A stretch of 30,256 nt of DNA from JBBRLG01 sp038231495 (GTDB lineage Bacteria; Planctomycetota; Planctomycetia; Gemmatales; Gemmataceae), in contig JBBRLG010000015.1 in assembly GCA_038231495.1 (NCBI GenBank), positions 1 through 30,256 on the forward strand. The letters run 5' to 3'. Position numbers and translations under genes: made by a program. The notes beneath the pieces are model-generated. The model worked only from the letters and a program-made list of their open reading frames with translations. It was not told the origin of the DNA and made no database searches. This document shows, in pieces, positions 1-7,967 of the stretch; position 1 is the stretch's first letter, and each line of letters starts with the position of its first letter.

Positions 1-1
1 G

Positions 2-145
2 GTCGAACCGCTTTTGCGCAAACGCTTTCCGCAAGAGAGCCGTAAACTCTTTTTCAGTATGCTCTTACGCATTACCAACGACGCCCGATCGACCCTGGCC
101 AATCTCGACCCTCGCCACGAAAAGGCCGACCCTTGCCAATGTTAA
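2..145 (+). CDS. 3' end of an unidentified upstream gene (partial)
   Basis: A frame that is open from the window edge reads 47 residues to a TAA at 143-145. It starts VEPLLRKRFPQESRKLFF and continues SMLLRITNDARSTLANLDPR. The composition (basic and hydrophobic mix, no runs of Arg/Pro shadow residues) looks like a genuine protein C-terminus rather than an off-frame read. The start lies outside the window. I do not recognise the family, and its presence on the same strand directly before the DUF1501 gene says little about function. It could also be a chance open frame. Confidence 0.33.
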   Translation, partial: VEPLLRKRFPQESRKLFFSMLLRITNDARSTLANLDPRHEKADPCQC

Positions 146-393
146 ACGGGGTGTCGTTCGCATGCGCCAGCGGACGCTGGCGCACGCGAAAAAGCTGCCG
201 CCGTCGGTGAATGGCTCTCTTCACACCTCGGGGGGTGAGGGCAAGAAGCGTTTCGCTCCCCGAAAGAGTTGCCACACCCCACTTTTTTGTCGGCCCGTTT
301 TCCTTTGCATCTGCCGACAGGCCGGGTACGATACGGAGGGTTTGCGTCCATCCGCATCCGCGACCGGGTTCTCTGAGACAACGGGGGTATACC
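146..393. other. Intergenic region before the DUF1501 gene
   Basis: Apart from the palindrome near 160-190, I see no gene in these roughly 250 bases. Longer upstream start codons for the DUF1501 frame exist here, but the peptide they would add is rich in Arg and Pro and precedes a proper twin-arginine signal, so it is probably untranslated leader. Confidence 0.5.
158..190. repeat. Imperfect palindrome upstream of the DUF1501 gene
   Basis: The arms TTCGCATGCGCCAGCG and CGCTGGCGCACGCGAA face each other around a 2-base centre, with one mismatched pair in 16. It sits about 200 bases before the DUF1501 start and just after the partial upstream frame ends, so it could be a transcription terminator or an intergenic hairpin repeat. 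No T-tract follows. Confidence 0.6.
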
Positions 394-1719
394 ATGTTGC
401 AGTTTCAAGGCAAGAAGAGCGTGCAGTTCTGTGACGGCCTGACGCGCCGCGACTTCCTACGAGTCGGCGGCCTCAGTGCCGGTGCCGTCGGCCTGTCGTT
501 GGCTGACCTCAACCAGCTGCAAGCCGGCGTCGCTGGTAAGAAGGACCTGAACTGCATCCTGCTATTCCTCGTCGGCGGCCCCAGCCACCTCGACACCTGG
601 GACCCCAAGCCGGACGCCCCCGCCAATGTCCGCGGCCCCTTCCGCCCCATGGGGACCAACGTCCCCGGCATCCACGTCTCCGAGCATTTTCCGCGCATGG
701 CGCGCGTGGCCGACCGTTACGCCGTCGTGCGCTCGGTCCACCACACCGCCGCGCCGATCCACGAGACCGGGCACCAGCTGATGCAGACCGGCCGGCTGTT
801 TCGCAACGGCGTTGAATACCCGCATTACGGATCGGTTGTTTCGCATTTGAGCGGCCCGCGCGCCGGGAGCCTGCCGCCGTTCGCGGTCCTGCCGACGCCG
901 ATCGGCTACACCGGCGTCGGCGTCAGCCACGCCCAGACCGCCGGCTTCCTCGGCGGCAAGCACGATCCGCTCGTCCTCAACGCCGACCCCGCGCAGACGC
1001 TCATGCGCATGAACTTGCTCGGCACCGTGGACGACGCCCACCGACGTTTCGACGCCGCCGGGAACGTGCCGCACGACCGTGCGACAAGCCAGGCGTTCGA
1101 CACCCTTTTCGCGCCCGCCGCCAAACGGGCCTTTGCAATCGACCCGGAGGGCGACGAGTTGGGCGACCGCTACGGCCGCAACACGTTCGGCCAATCGTGT
1201 CTATTGGCCCGGCGGCTGATCGAAAACGGCGTGCGCGTGGCGACGGTGAACATGTTCGACACGGTGTTTAACAACGTGACGTGGGACTGCCACGCCGACG
1301 GCGGCGCGTTGGCCGTCGATCTGGACGACTACAAGGAAACGCTGTGCCCGATGTTCGACCGCGCGTACACGGCCCTGTTAGAAGACCTGCAACAGCGCGG
1401 CCTGCTCGACACGACGCTGGTAGTGGCAATGGGCGAATTCGGCCGGACGCCGCAGCTAAACCCGCGCGGCGGCCGCGACCATTGGCCAAGCTGTTGGTCG
1501 GTGCTGTTTGCCGGCGGCGGCGTGCGCGGCGGCCAGGTGATCGGGTCGTCGGACAAGATCGGCGCGGAGCCGCGCGACCGCCCGGTAACGCCCGCCGAGA
1601 TCGCGGCGAGCGTGTACCACGGCCTGGGCATCAACCCGGCGCTGCGGCTGATCGGACCGGACAACAAGCCGATGGCGCTCGTCGATGCGGCGCCCGTGAG
1701 TGAACTGTTCACCGGCTGA
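394..1719 (+). CDS. DUF1501 domain protein, Tat-exported
   Basis: This 441-residue protein belongs to the DUF1501 family (alkaline-phosphatase/sulfatase-like fold), which is greatly expanded in planctomycetes. I chose ATG 394 because it places a twin-arginine signal near the N-terminus: LTRRDFLRVGG at residues 17-27, followed by a hydrophobic stretch (LSAGAVGLSLADL). Export to the periplasm by the Tat system is therefore expected. Typical family blocks are visible: LFLVGGPSHLDTWDPKP, an ETGHQLMQTGR block and GEFGRTPQLNPRGGRDHWP near the C-terminus. The substrate is unknown. Such genes usually pair with DUF1549/DUF1553 cytochrome-type genes; here the neighbour is the convergent PVC heme protein, whose stop lies only 25 bases away. 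Confidence 0.95.
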   Translation: MLQFQGKKSVQFCDGLTRRDFLRVGGLSAGAVGLSLADLNQLQAGVAGKKDLNCILLFLVGGPSHLDTWDPKPDAPANVRGPFRPMGTNVPGIHVSEHFPRMARVADRYAVVRSVHHTAAPIHETGHQLMQTGRLFRNGVEYPHYGSVVSHLSGPRAGSLPPFAVLPTPIGYTGVGVSHAQTAGFLGGKHDPLVLNADPAQTLMRMNLLGTVDDAHRRFDAAGNVPHDRATSQAFDTLFAPAAKRAFAIDPEGDELGDRYGRNTFGQSCLLARRLIENGVRVATVNMFDTVFNNVTWDCHADGGALAVDLDDYKETLCPMFDRAYTALLEDLQQRGLLDTTLVVAMGEFGRTPQLNPRGGRDHWPSCWSVLFAGGGVRGGQVIGSSDKIGAEPRDRPVTPAEIAASVYHGLGINPALRLIGPDNKPMALVDAAPVSELFTG

Positions 1720-1744
1720 GTAATGCAAAGGTAATTGGGCCTTT

Positions 1745-4700
1745 TCAGGGCACCTTTTCCGCCGTTTGCGTGCAGCTCACGCGCAGCCCGTCGCCGTTGA
1801 AACGCAGGTACAAGGCGTGCTCGCCCTTGCCGTGGGCCACCTTCACCAGCACCGTGTTCCAGCCCGGCGTCAGCGGCACCGTCACGCGCTCCGCGTCCAG
1901 CTTTGGCACAACCTTGGTACTCTCGTACACCAGCTTGCCGTTGACCCACACGCGCACGACACCCGCCGCTCCCAGCACCATCTCGACGTTTTGTGCCTTC
2001 GCCGTATGGACGTTGGTCAGAACGTACGCCGAGGTGTCGTCGCGGTTGAAGAGTGCTTTGAGGTTCAGCAAACCCGACGGCTCCGCCTGGACCGGCTGCC
2101 ACGTCAGCGGCATATCCGGCTTGTCGCCGGCGTACTTCGCCTCGGGGTCGAGCTTCGTTTCGGGGCCGTATTCCTTGGCCAGGTCCGCGCCGAACGGGCC
2201 GACGACGAGGAAGTCCAGTGCCAGGCCGCGTAGCGATTCCTGTGCCTTCTTGTCCTTGAGGAATGCGATCAAGTCGATGAATTCGCTGTATTTCAACTGG
2301 CCGACGACGTTGTCCGGCATCAGCGACAGCTTCGAGACGGTCAGGGTTTCCAACTCCTTCGCCGGGATGCGGAAGTCCTGGCCGGTTGCCTCGCGCAGCA
2401 CCACGCCGTCGGCGGTCTCGGCAATCTTCAGGCCGGTGTAAACCTTGCCCTTTTTCGTCGTCGCCTGGTAGGTCTGGTAGCCCTCCTTGATCTCCTTGCT
2501 CGGCTCGATCATCGACTCCATCAGCTTGGCAACGGTCTGCGTTTCCCAGACACGCGTCAGGTCCGGGCCGACGTTGCCGCCGACGCCTTCGAGCCGGTGG
2601 CAGTTGATGCACGCCAGCGTCTTGCCGTTGAGGTAGAGCGTTCGCCCCCTTTGCGGATCGCCTTTGGACTTAACTAGCTTTTCGACGCGCAGCACCTCGT
2701 CGGGGCTGTTCGCCACCAGGAGACCGGATTTCATCACTTCCGTGAGCAGTTTGGCCAACTCCTCGTTCTTCGGCGCGTGCTTGCGCAGCGCGTCGGACAC
2801 CTCCGGCAGCAGTTCGCGCGGCAGCTTGCCGTCCAGGTAGAGGCGGGCGATCACCTTCGTTCCCTTGGGGTCGGCGCCGAGGATGCTGACGGCCGTGCCC
2901 TGGAGCAGGGGGTCGTTCTTGCCGAGAAACACTGTGGCGCTTTGCATTGCGGCGTCGCAGTCGAGGGCGCTCAGCGAACGCAGCGCCTCCATGCGCAAAT
3001 TCGTCCCTTCCTTATCTTTGAACGCTTCATTGGCGAGGATTTCTTTCAACACGGGCACCGCAGCGCGGTCGTCGAGCTTGCCCAGCGCCTTGACGACGGC
3101 CAGGCGTTCGGGCAGCGAGCGTGCCGCGTTGCCGGCCAGCTTGATGAGCGGCGGCGCGGCCTTCGCCAGGTGCGTATCCTCGACCGCCTTGACGACGGAC
3201 AGGCGCAGGGCTGGATCGTCCTCGTCGAGGAGGCCGAGCAACCACTTGGCCGCTTTCTCGCTCTTGAGCGTGCCGCCGTTGGACAGCACTTCCAGCCCGG
3301 CGAGCTTGACCGCCACGTCCTCGGTCGGGTGGTCGCTCAGGTAATCGAGTGCCGGCTCAATCGAGACGGGTGGGTCGAGCAGGTAGTTGCTGTAAGAACG
3401 GATCAGCGCCGCCCGCTGCTTGCCGTTGAGGTGTTCGTTTACGATTAGCAGCGGCAACGCCTCATACGCCGGGCGCGTGCGCATCATCGTGAACACCGCC
3501 GCGACCAGCGCCGTGTCCTTGGCCACGCCGGAATCGGCCAGCGATAGCAAGGCATCGACGCCGGGCTTGCCGGTGTATTCGATGGCGCGCACCAGGCCGT
3601 CGCGCACGTCGCCGGCGTTCGTCGGATCGTTGAGGACGTTGACGAGGTTGCCCGCCGCGGCCGGGGCGTTGACGTGGCCGATGGCCAGCATCACGGCCCG
3701 CCGCACCGCCGGGTCTTCGTCGCCTAGATGTTCGAGTAACTCGGCATGAACCTTCTCGTCACCGGGCATCGCGTTCCGTCCCAAACCGTCGGCAGCGAGA
3801 CGCCGCAAATCCGGCTCGCCACGCTGCAACCTCTCGGTAAACAGAGGCTCCGTACCCTGTTTCCAAAGCGCTTCCACCGCGCCGAGGGCGGCGCTGCGTG
3901 CCCGCAACGGCTGTTCCTTGTCCTGGACCAGTTTGTACAGGGCGCGGCGCTGACCCTTGCCACGTTTGACGATCTCGCGCTGGGCCACGGCGCGGTCGCT
4001 GGCGTCCTCGCTGGCGAGCGTTTTGAGCAATTCGTCGTCTTCTTGCTTGACGTTCTTCGCCCAGTTGTCCAGCGCGTACGGGGCCAGAGCCGGTTTGTCT
4101 TTCGTTCCGGTCCAGGTGAGGCGGTAGATGCGGCCGTGTTCGCCATCGCCCCACAGGCGGCCCGCGCCGCCCGAATCGGTGCGCCAATCGACGACGTACA
4201 TGGCACCATCCGGTCCGACCACCATCTGACAGGGGCGGAAGAGCGGGTCGTCGCTCTTCAGGAACTCGAACTCCTCCGTGACTTCAAAGGTTGCGCCGAC
4301 CGGTTCGACCTTGTAAGCGCGGATCAACTTGCGGAACACGTCGGGGTAATACAGCAGGCCGCGGTAGTTCTCCGGAAAGCGTGTGTCGTTGTAGATGAGT
4401 AGACCCGCCGGCGCGCCGCGGCCCGTCTTGAGCAACGGCGGCACCTTGCCCGGCAGTTCGCCGAAGACGGCCCCGCGCACCGTGTCTGCTACGCAACAGC
4501 GCGCCCCGGTTTTGAGTCGCCAGCCGAAATCGTTGCCCTCGGCGACGTGCATGATGCGGCAGCCGGTAAACTTGCTGCCGTCCTCGTTGTCGTTGTCCGC
4601 GTGGAACATATTGCCCGCCGCGTCGAATGCCACGTCGCGGTAGGGGTTGCGGAAACCCAGCGCGAATGCCTGCATCTTGGAGCCGTCGGGCCGGCAGCGG

Positions 4701-5476
4701 AAGATGGCACCGGTGCGCAACACGGTCGCCCGGCTGCCGTCGGAACCCTCGACGTAGTTGTCGTCGTCGCCGGCCGTGATGTAAAGCCAGCCATCGCTGC
4801 CGATCGTCAGGCCCGACACCTGATGGTGATGGAAGCCGCAGAAACCCTGGGCGATGACCTCCTTCACGTCGTACGGCCCGTCCGGCTTGCTCTGCTTGAA
4901 GCGGCGCACGGTGCCGCGGCCGGACAGGTACAACCAGCCGTCGTGCAGCAGGATGCTGGAGGGCAGTTCGTCTTCGAGGACGACCTTGGCCTCGTCGTAG
5001 ACGCCGGTGCCCTTGGTGTCGCGCAGCACCTTGACAGCGTCTTTGACGCCCTTGGTCATGACGGCGACCTTGCGCTTGGTGCCGTCCTTGTAGGTGAATT
5101 CGAGGCTCGATTCGGGGAAGTTCTGCGTGCCGGTGTCGGGCCGCCATTCGAGGACGTAGGGGGTGCCGTCGGTGGCGAACGTCATGCCGACGGGGTTGAT
5201 GACGGTTGGCGCGTCGGCGACGATCTCGACCTTGATGCCTTCGGGCGTGCGGTAGCCCTTGAGCCGCGGATCGTTGTCGCCCTGGTCGATGTACTTGATG
5301 CCCTGCGGCGCGGGCCGCGTCGGCGACTGCTGCTGGTGGTAGTCGAACCCGTCGGCCGGCGGTCCTGGCTTCGCAGGTTCCTGGGCCTGCGTAAAGGGTA
5401 CGTTCGCGACGCCGAAAAGCCCGCCGAGCGTGGCCAGCAGGAAAAAAGCGGCGAAAGGGTACGAGGACGGTTTCAC
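1745..5476 (-). CDS. PVC-type heme-binding protein: beta-propeller dehydrogenase, HEAT repeats, cytochrome c
   Basis: This 1243-residue exported protein begins with a signal peptide (hydrophobic AAFFLLATLGGLFGVANV, about residues 9-26). The N-terminal half resembles the planctomycete membrane-bound dehydrogenase domain with a propeller fold (blocks such as GLTIGSDGWLYITAGDDDN and GPDGAMYVVDWRTDSGG). The middle, about residues 500-900, is a string of HEAT-like helical repeats. A c-type heme motif, CINCH, lies at residues 956-960 and is followed by EGVGGNVGPDLTRV. The C-terminal part (about 1080-1243) resembles a beta-sandwich carbohydrate-binding-type module. It probably transfers electrons from a sugar or alcohol substrate outside the cytoplasm; the substrate cannot be told from sequence. 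The length and domain order are usual for planctomycetes. Confidence 0.95.
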   Translation of the reverse strand: MKPSSYPFAAFFLLATLGGLFGVANVPFTQAQEPAKPGPPADGFDYHQQQSPTRPAPQGIKYIDQGDNDPRLKGYRTPEGIKVEIVADAPTVINPVGMTFATDGTPYVLEWRPDTGTQNFPESSLEFTYKDGTKRKVAVMTKGVKDAVKVLRDTKGTGVYDEAKVVLEDELPSSILLHDGWLYLSGRGTVRRFKQSKPDGPYDVKEVIAQGFCGFHHHQVSGLTIGSDGWLYITAGDDDNYVEGSDGSRATVLRTGAIFRCRPDGSKMQAFALGFRNPYRDVAFDAAGNMFHADNDNEDGSKFTGCRIMHVAEGNDFGWRLKTGARCCVADTVRGAVFGELPGKVPPLLKTGRGAPAGLLIYNDTRFPENYRGLLYYPDVFRKLIRAYKVEPVGATFEVTEEFEFLKSDDPLFRPCQMVVGPDGAMYVVDWRTDSGGAGRLWGDGEHGRIYRLTWTGTKDKPALAPYALDNWAKNVKQEDDELLKTLASEDASDRAVAQREIVKRGKGQRRALYKLVQDKEQPLRARSAALGAVEALWKQGTEPLFTERLQRGEPDLRRLAADGLGRNAMPGDEKVHAELLEHLGDEDPAVRRAVMLAIGHVNAPAAAGNLVNVLNDPTNAGDVRDGLVRAIEYTGKPGVDALLSLADSGVAKDTALVAAVFTMMRTRPAYEALPLLIVNEHLNGKQRAALIRSYSNYLLDPPVSIEPALDYLSDHPTEDVAVKLAGLEVLSNGGTLKSEKAAKWLLGLLDEDDPALRLSVVKAVEDTHLAKAAPPLIKLAGNAARSLPERLAVVKALGKLDDRAAVPVLKEILANEAFKDKEGTNLRMEALRSLSALDCDAAMQSATVFLGKNDPLLQGTAVSILGADPKGTKVIARLYLDGKLPRELLPEVSDALRKHAPKNEELAKLLTEVMKSGLLVANSPDEVLRVEKLVKSKGDPQRGRTLYLNGKTLACINCHRLEGVGGNVGPDLTRVWETQTVAKLMESMIEPSKEIKEGYQTYQATTKKGKVYTGLKIAETADGVVLREATGQDFRIPAKELETLTVSKLSLMPDNVVGQLKYSEFIDLIAFLKDKKAQESLRGLALDFLVVGPFGADLAKEYGPETKLDPEAKYAGDKPDMPLTWQPVQAEPSGLLNLKALFNRDDTSAYVLTNVHTAKAQNVEMVLGAAGVVRVWVNGKLVYESTKVVPKLDAERVTVPLTPGWNTVLVKVAHGKGEHALYLRFNGDGLRVSCTQTAEKVP

Positions 5477-5607
5477 AGGTCGAGGCTCCGTCGGTAGGAA
5501 GGGGCGTCTTTGCCAATGTAAACCAAAGTTACGGCGTCGGCAGCGCGAACTGCGTCCGTGCAGGTTAGACGGCGGAGGAAGGTGTTTTGTTCCCCTTTGG
5601 CGTTTGG

Positions 5608-5613
5608 TAAAAT
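5608..5613 (+). promoter_or_regulatory. Candidate -10 box (TAAAAT)
   Basis: TAAAAT lies 38 bases before the ATG at 5646, in the gap between two divergent genes. A T-rich stretch around 5585-5592 (TTTTGTTC) could serve as a weak -35. Motif match only. Confidence 0.35.
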
Positions 5614-5645
5614 GCGGACACCGTTCTTCCCGTTAAGAGGTGGCG

Positions 5646-6212
5646 ATGATGAGTACCACGGTCTTGTACCAAATCAGTTCCGAATATGTTGAAGCCGTTC
5701 GCCGCGCTTACGAAGGCTGGCGCGGCGTGTCACCGGAGGGCCGGCGCGCCCAGGACCTTCCCGATCTAATCCGCGCCTGTCTGGAGTTTCCGGCGGCGGC
5801 GCAGCGGTTACACGACTCGTATTACGACCAGATGCTCTTGTTCGGTAACACGCACTGGACGGAACTCGGCGAATCCTTGCTCGCTGTCGTGGCGGAGATG
5901 CTCGCGCTTCAGAAGGCGGTACTGGAACTGGAACCGGTCGTGGCGGAGCAACGAGGCAACGGGTGGAACCAGCTTTGCGAAGCGCAACGCTCCCTGGAGG
6001 AGTTGCGCGAAAAAGTGCGTGACCTTTGGCCGTGGGCGAAGACGTATACCGCGGAGGAACTGCGCGCGGCAACTCAAGGCGGAGATTTCCGCGACGTGGA
6101 CGACGCCTTTGCCGAGCTAATGGGCGTGGACCAAGAGACTTTATTGAAGCGGCTGGAGGAACACAAGCGTCGGTATCACCCACGCCAGGGAGTGGACCGC
6201 GATGCCGTATAA
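5646..6212 (+). CDS. Hypothetical protein, first gene of a two-gene cassette
   Basis: The product is 188 residues from ATG 5646, with AAGAGG at 5635-5640 as ribosome binding site; a GTG at 5640 and an ATG at 5649 are alternatives. It is predicted to be soluble and largely helical, with heptad-like Leu/Glu-rich segments in the middle (EMLALQKAVLELEPVVAEQ, then AQRSLEELREKVRDLW), suggesting a coiled coil. There is no signal peptide or membrane segment. Its stop codon lies inside the next gene, with an 11-base overlap, so the two are translationally coupled and probably act together. I do not recognise the family. A toxin-antitoxin or partner-protein role is conceivable but is inference. Confidence 0.75.
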   Translation: MMSTTVLYQISSEYVEAVRRAYEGWRGVSPEGRRAQDLPDLIRACLEFPAAAQRLHDSYYDQMLLFGNTHWTELGESLLAVVAEMLALQKAVLELEPVVAEQRGNGWNQLCEAQRSLEELREKVRDLWPWAKTYTAEELRAATQGGDFRDVDDAFAELMGVDQETLLKRLEEHKRRYHPRQGVDRDAV

Positions 6213-6495
6213 AGTGCGGATCGCCGGGTTGGTACTTCGGCGCATCCATTCGTGGGGTCTCCCCGACGCCGTGCTGGTCGAAGTCCACCTGCGCTTGCGG
6301 GAACGGCTGGTCCAGCAACCGGCCTTGCAACTCGTATCGGGTGATGGTCCCGACCGGGGGATGTTTTATACCTTCGCGATGATCGACCCGGACAACCGGC
6401 TTTGCGTCCACCAGTTCGCGTTCCAGGTCTTCTACGAAACGGATGAAGAAACCTTGTCCGTGACATCCGGGGTTTACCAGCGGTATTTCTATTGA
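6202..6495 (+). CDS. Hypothetical 97-aa protein, second gene of the cassette
   Basis: This small protein overlaps the upstream 188-residue gene by 11 bases. The sequence starts MPYKVRIAGLVLRRIHSWGL and has an alternating beta pattern (VLVEVHLRLRERL, MFYTFAMIDP, HQFAFQVFYETDEETLSV). This is compatible with a small alpha/beta fold of the RelE/ParE size class, but I see no convincing catalytic signature. The DEETLSVTSG block near the C-terminus resembles the final strand of RelE-like proteins only loosely. Co-translation with the helical upstream protein is the strongest functional clue. Family not recognised. Confidence 0.72.
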   Translation: MPYKVRIAGLVLRRIHSWGLPDAVLVEVHLRLRERLVQQPALQLVSGDGPDRGMFYTFAMIDPDNRLCVHQFAFQVFYETDEETLSVTSGVYQRYFY

Positions 6496-6590
6496 GCAAG
6501 GCTCGGCCGTTCAAAAAAGCCCCTGCGAGAAACTGCTTGACCGGCGACGAGCGAACTGCTCAGACACGGCGCTGTTCGAGGATCATTCAC

Positions 6591-6971
6591 GTGCCACCAC
6601 GCCCGATTACCCGACTGCGAAAGCTGTGTCTGGCACTCCCGGAAGCGCACGAGGTGGAGGCCTGGGGCGAGCCTACGTTCCGAATACGGAACAAGATGTT
6701 CGCCATGTACGCGGGTGCCGACCGCCACGGGGGTGGCCGCCACGCCGTCTGGATCAAGGCCGCGGCGGGAGACCAGGCGCGGATGGTGAGGGCCGCGCCC
6801 ACATGCTTCTTCGTACCGCCGTATATGGGGCCGAGCGGGTGGGTCGGAGTTTGGCTTGACGGCGCGATCGAGTGGGTTGATGTGGCTGAGTTTCTTCGAG
6901 ACGGCTATAGGCTTGTAGCTCCCAAACGGCTCTTGGATTTGCTCGATTCTGGGGAATCTGCGGACTCTTGA
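6591..6971 (+). CDS. MmcQ/YjbR family DNA-binding-like protein
   Basis: The 126-residue product matches the MmcQ/YjbR (DUF419) family, which adopts a CyaY-like fold. Diagnostic blocks are CLALPEAHEVEAWGEPTFRI near the N-terminus, the RNKMFAMY strand, and the C-terminal GWVGVWLDGAIEWVDVAEFLRDGYRLVAPKRL. I chose the GTG at 6591 because the family normally starts only a few residues before the CLALPEA block; an earlier in-frame ATG at 6492 would add 33 residues rich in Arg that look non-coding and would overlap the preceding gene. The function of the family is poorly defined. It is a stand-alone gene followed by a 160-base gap. Confidence 0.85.
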   Translation: MPPRPITRLRKLCLALPEAHEVEAWGEPTFRIRNKMFAMYAGADRHGGGRHAVWIKAAAGDQARMVRAAPTCFFVPPYMGPSGWVGVWLDGAIEWVDVAEFLRDGYRLVAPKRLLDLLDSGESADS

Positions 6972-7120
6972 CTGGGGCGTGATGCGGCTTTGGTAGCGGG
7001 TGCCAAGCCTTCGCGGCCATTCGGAGATGGGTATTGCCGTCGAATGCTTGTGGGCCGCGAAAGCAGGGCACCCGGCGCCCGGTGCGGCAGCGCCCGGTGT
7101 CATTTCGCGCCGCCGGCTGA

Positions 7121-7126
7121 TATACT
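7121..7126 (+). promoter_or_regulatory. Candidate -10 box placed for a leaderless transcript
   Basis: TATACT ends six bases before the fwdD-like ATG at 7133. A start of transcription about seven bases past the box would fall on the ATG itself, giving a leaderless mRNA. No Shine-Dalgarno sequence is visible before this ATG, which agrees. The -35 region is weak. Confidence 0.4.
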
Positions 7127-7132
7127 GAAGCC

Positions 7133-7483
7133 ATGTCAACCCAGCCAGAAAGCTTCATCCTCATCCCCGGCCGCACGAGCCGGCAAGGGACGACCCTCAA
7201 CGAAGGCAAGTTTACCGCGGGTTATGTCGATGAGATCAATTCGCTGTTCATGTGTCCCGACGACATGACCCGCCTGGGCCTGAAGAACGGCGACCGGGTG
7301 CGGTTGCGCAACGGCCCGGCGTTCATCGAATTGCCGTGCCAGGCCGCGAAGGCGGGCGAGTTGCCGCCGGGATTGCTCTTCATGCCCTACGGCGACCTGT
7401 CGAGCCGGCTCATGGTCGGCGAAACGCACGGCACCGGAATGCCGACCAGCAAGGGGTTTGATGTGGACCTTGAGAGGGCATAG
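7133..7483 (+). CDS. fwdD: Formylmethanofuran dehydrogenase subunit D-like (molybdopterin dinucleotide-binding)
   Basis: This 116-residue protein matches the FwdD/FmdD small subunit, a double-psi beta-barrel that binds the molybdopterin guanine dinucleotide of tungsten or molybdenum formylmethanofuran dehydrogenases. Visible family blocks are the N-terminal ILIPGRTSRQGTTLNEGK, the central DDMTRLGLKNGDRVRLRNG (typical barrel strand with a nucleotide-binding loop), and ETHGTGMPTSKGFDVDLE at the C-terminus, where FwdD proteins end with a G(T)GMP-type loop. It is the first gene of the C1-transfer run and lies two bases before hicB. In planctomycetes this pathway carries C1 units on tetrahydromethanopterin. 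Confidence 0.9.
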   Translation: MSTQPESFILIPGRTSRQGTTLNEGKFTAGYVDEINSLFMCPDDMTRLGLKNGDRVRLRNGPAFIELPCQAAKAGELPPGLLFMPYGDLSSRLMVGETHGTGMPTSKGFDVDLERA

Positions 7484-7485
7484 CA

Positions 7486-7758
7486 ATGCTCGAATACCAT
7501 GCGGCGTATTACCAGGTCGAGCACGGGTGGTACATGGCCGTCGTGCTCGATTTTCCCGGAGTCCTCAGCCAGGGGCGAACGCTCCGTTCGGCCCGACGCA
7601 TGATCCGCGACGCCCTCCAGCTCATGGCCGAGTGGCGGATCGAAGAAGGCATGTCGTTGCCGAACCCAAACGCCAAGGCGAAATCGACCGAGGGCAAACC
7701 GGCGTTTAGGGAAAAAATCCCCTTGATCGTCAAGGTAAAGGCGGGGGTGGTGCCGTGA
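7486..7758 (+). CDS. hicB: HicB-like antitoxin
   Basis: The 90-residue product has the HicB partial-RNase-H-like fold pattern: an N-terminal EYHAAYYQVEHGWYMAVVLDFPG strand pair, then GVLSQGRTLRSARRMIRDAL, the characteristic helix of HicB antitoxins. No separate DNA-binding domain is obvious; the C-terminal 30 residues are basic. It starts two bases after the fwdD-like stop and its TGA overlaps the GTG start of the next gene (GTGA), so the pair is co-translated. It would neutralise the HicA-like toxin by direct binding and may repress its own operon, though here it sits inside a metabolic gene run. Confidence 0.9.
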   Translation: MLEYHAAYYQVEHGWYMAVVLDFPGVLSQGRTLRSARRMIRDALQLMAEWRIEEGMSLPNPNAKAKSTEGKPAFREKIPLIVKVKAGVVP

Positions 7759-7949
7759 AGCGGCGCAAACTCCTTCGCCATCTCCGCGACCACCAATGCG
7801 TCTTCGTCCGAGAGGGTGCGGGCCATACCATCGTTTCCAATGCCGCCAAGGACCTCCAAAGCGAAGTGCCACGCCACCGGGAGGTCAAGTTCGCACTGGT
7901 CCGACAGATCTGCAAGGATTTAGCGATCCCATTGCCTGCCGAAAAATAG
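7755..7949 (+). CDS. hicA: HicA-like mRNA interferase toxin
   Basis: The 64-residue product is the usual size for HicA, a double-stranded-RNA-binding-like fold that cleaves mRNA. The family pattern is clear: MKRRKLLRHLRDHQCVFVRE, then the glycine-histidine block GAGHTIV with the candidate catalytic His at residue 24, PRHREVK, and the C-terminal helix VRQICKDLAIP. The start is GTG overlapping the hicB stop by four bases, the standard antitoxin-first arrangement. Together they form a complete type II toxin-antitoxin module inserted between fwdD- and fwdB-like genes. Confidence 0.9.
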   Translation: MKRRKLLRHLRDHQCVFVREGAGHTIVSNAAKDLQSEVPRHREVKFALVRQICKDLAIPLPAEK

Positions 7950-7967
7950 GGTCCAAGAGGGTTTGTG

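Noticed and set aside
562..1194. Long minus-strand open frame inside the DUF1501 gene
   Set aside because: Its Val/Ala/Arg/Gly-rich sequence is typical of the antisense shadow of a GC-rich gene; the + strand protein has clear family motifs.
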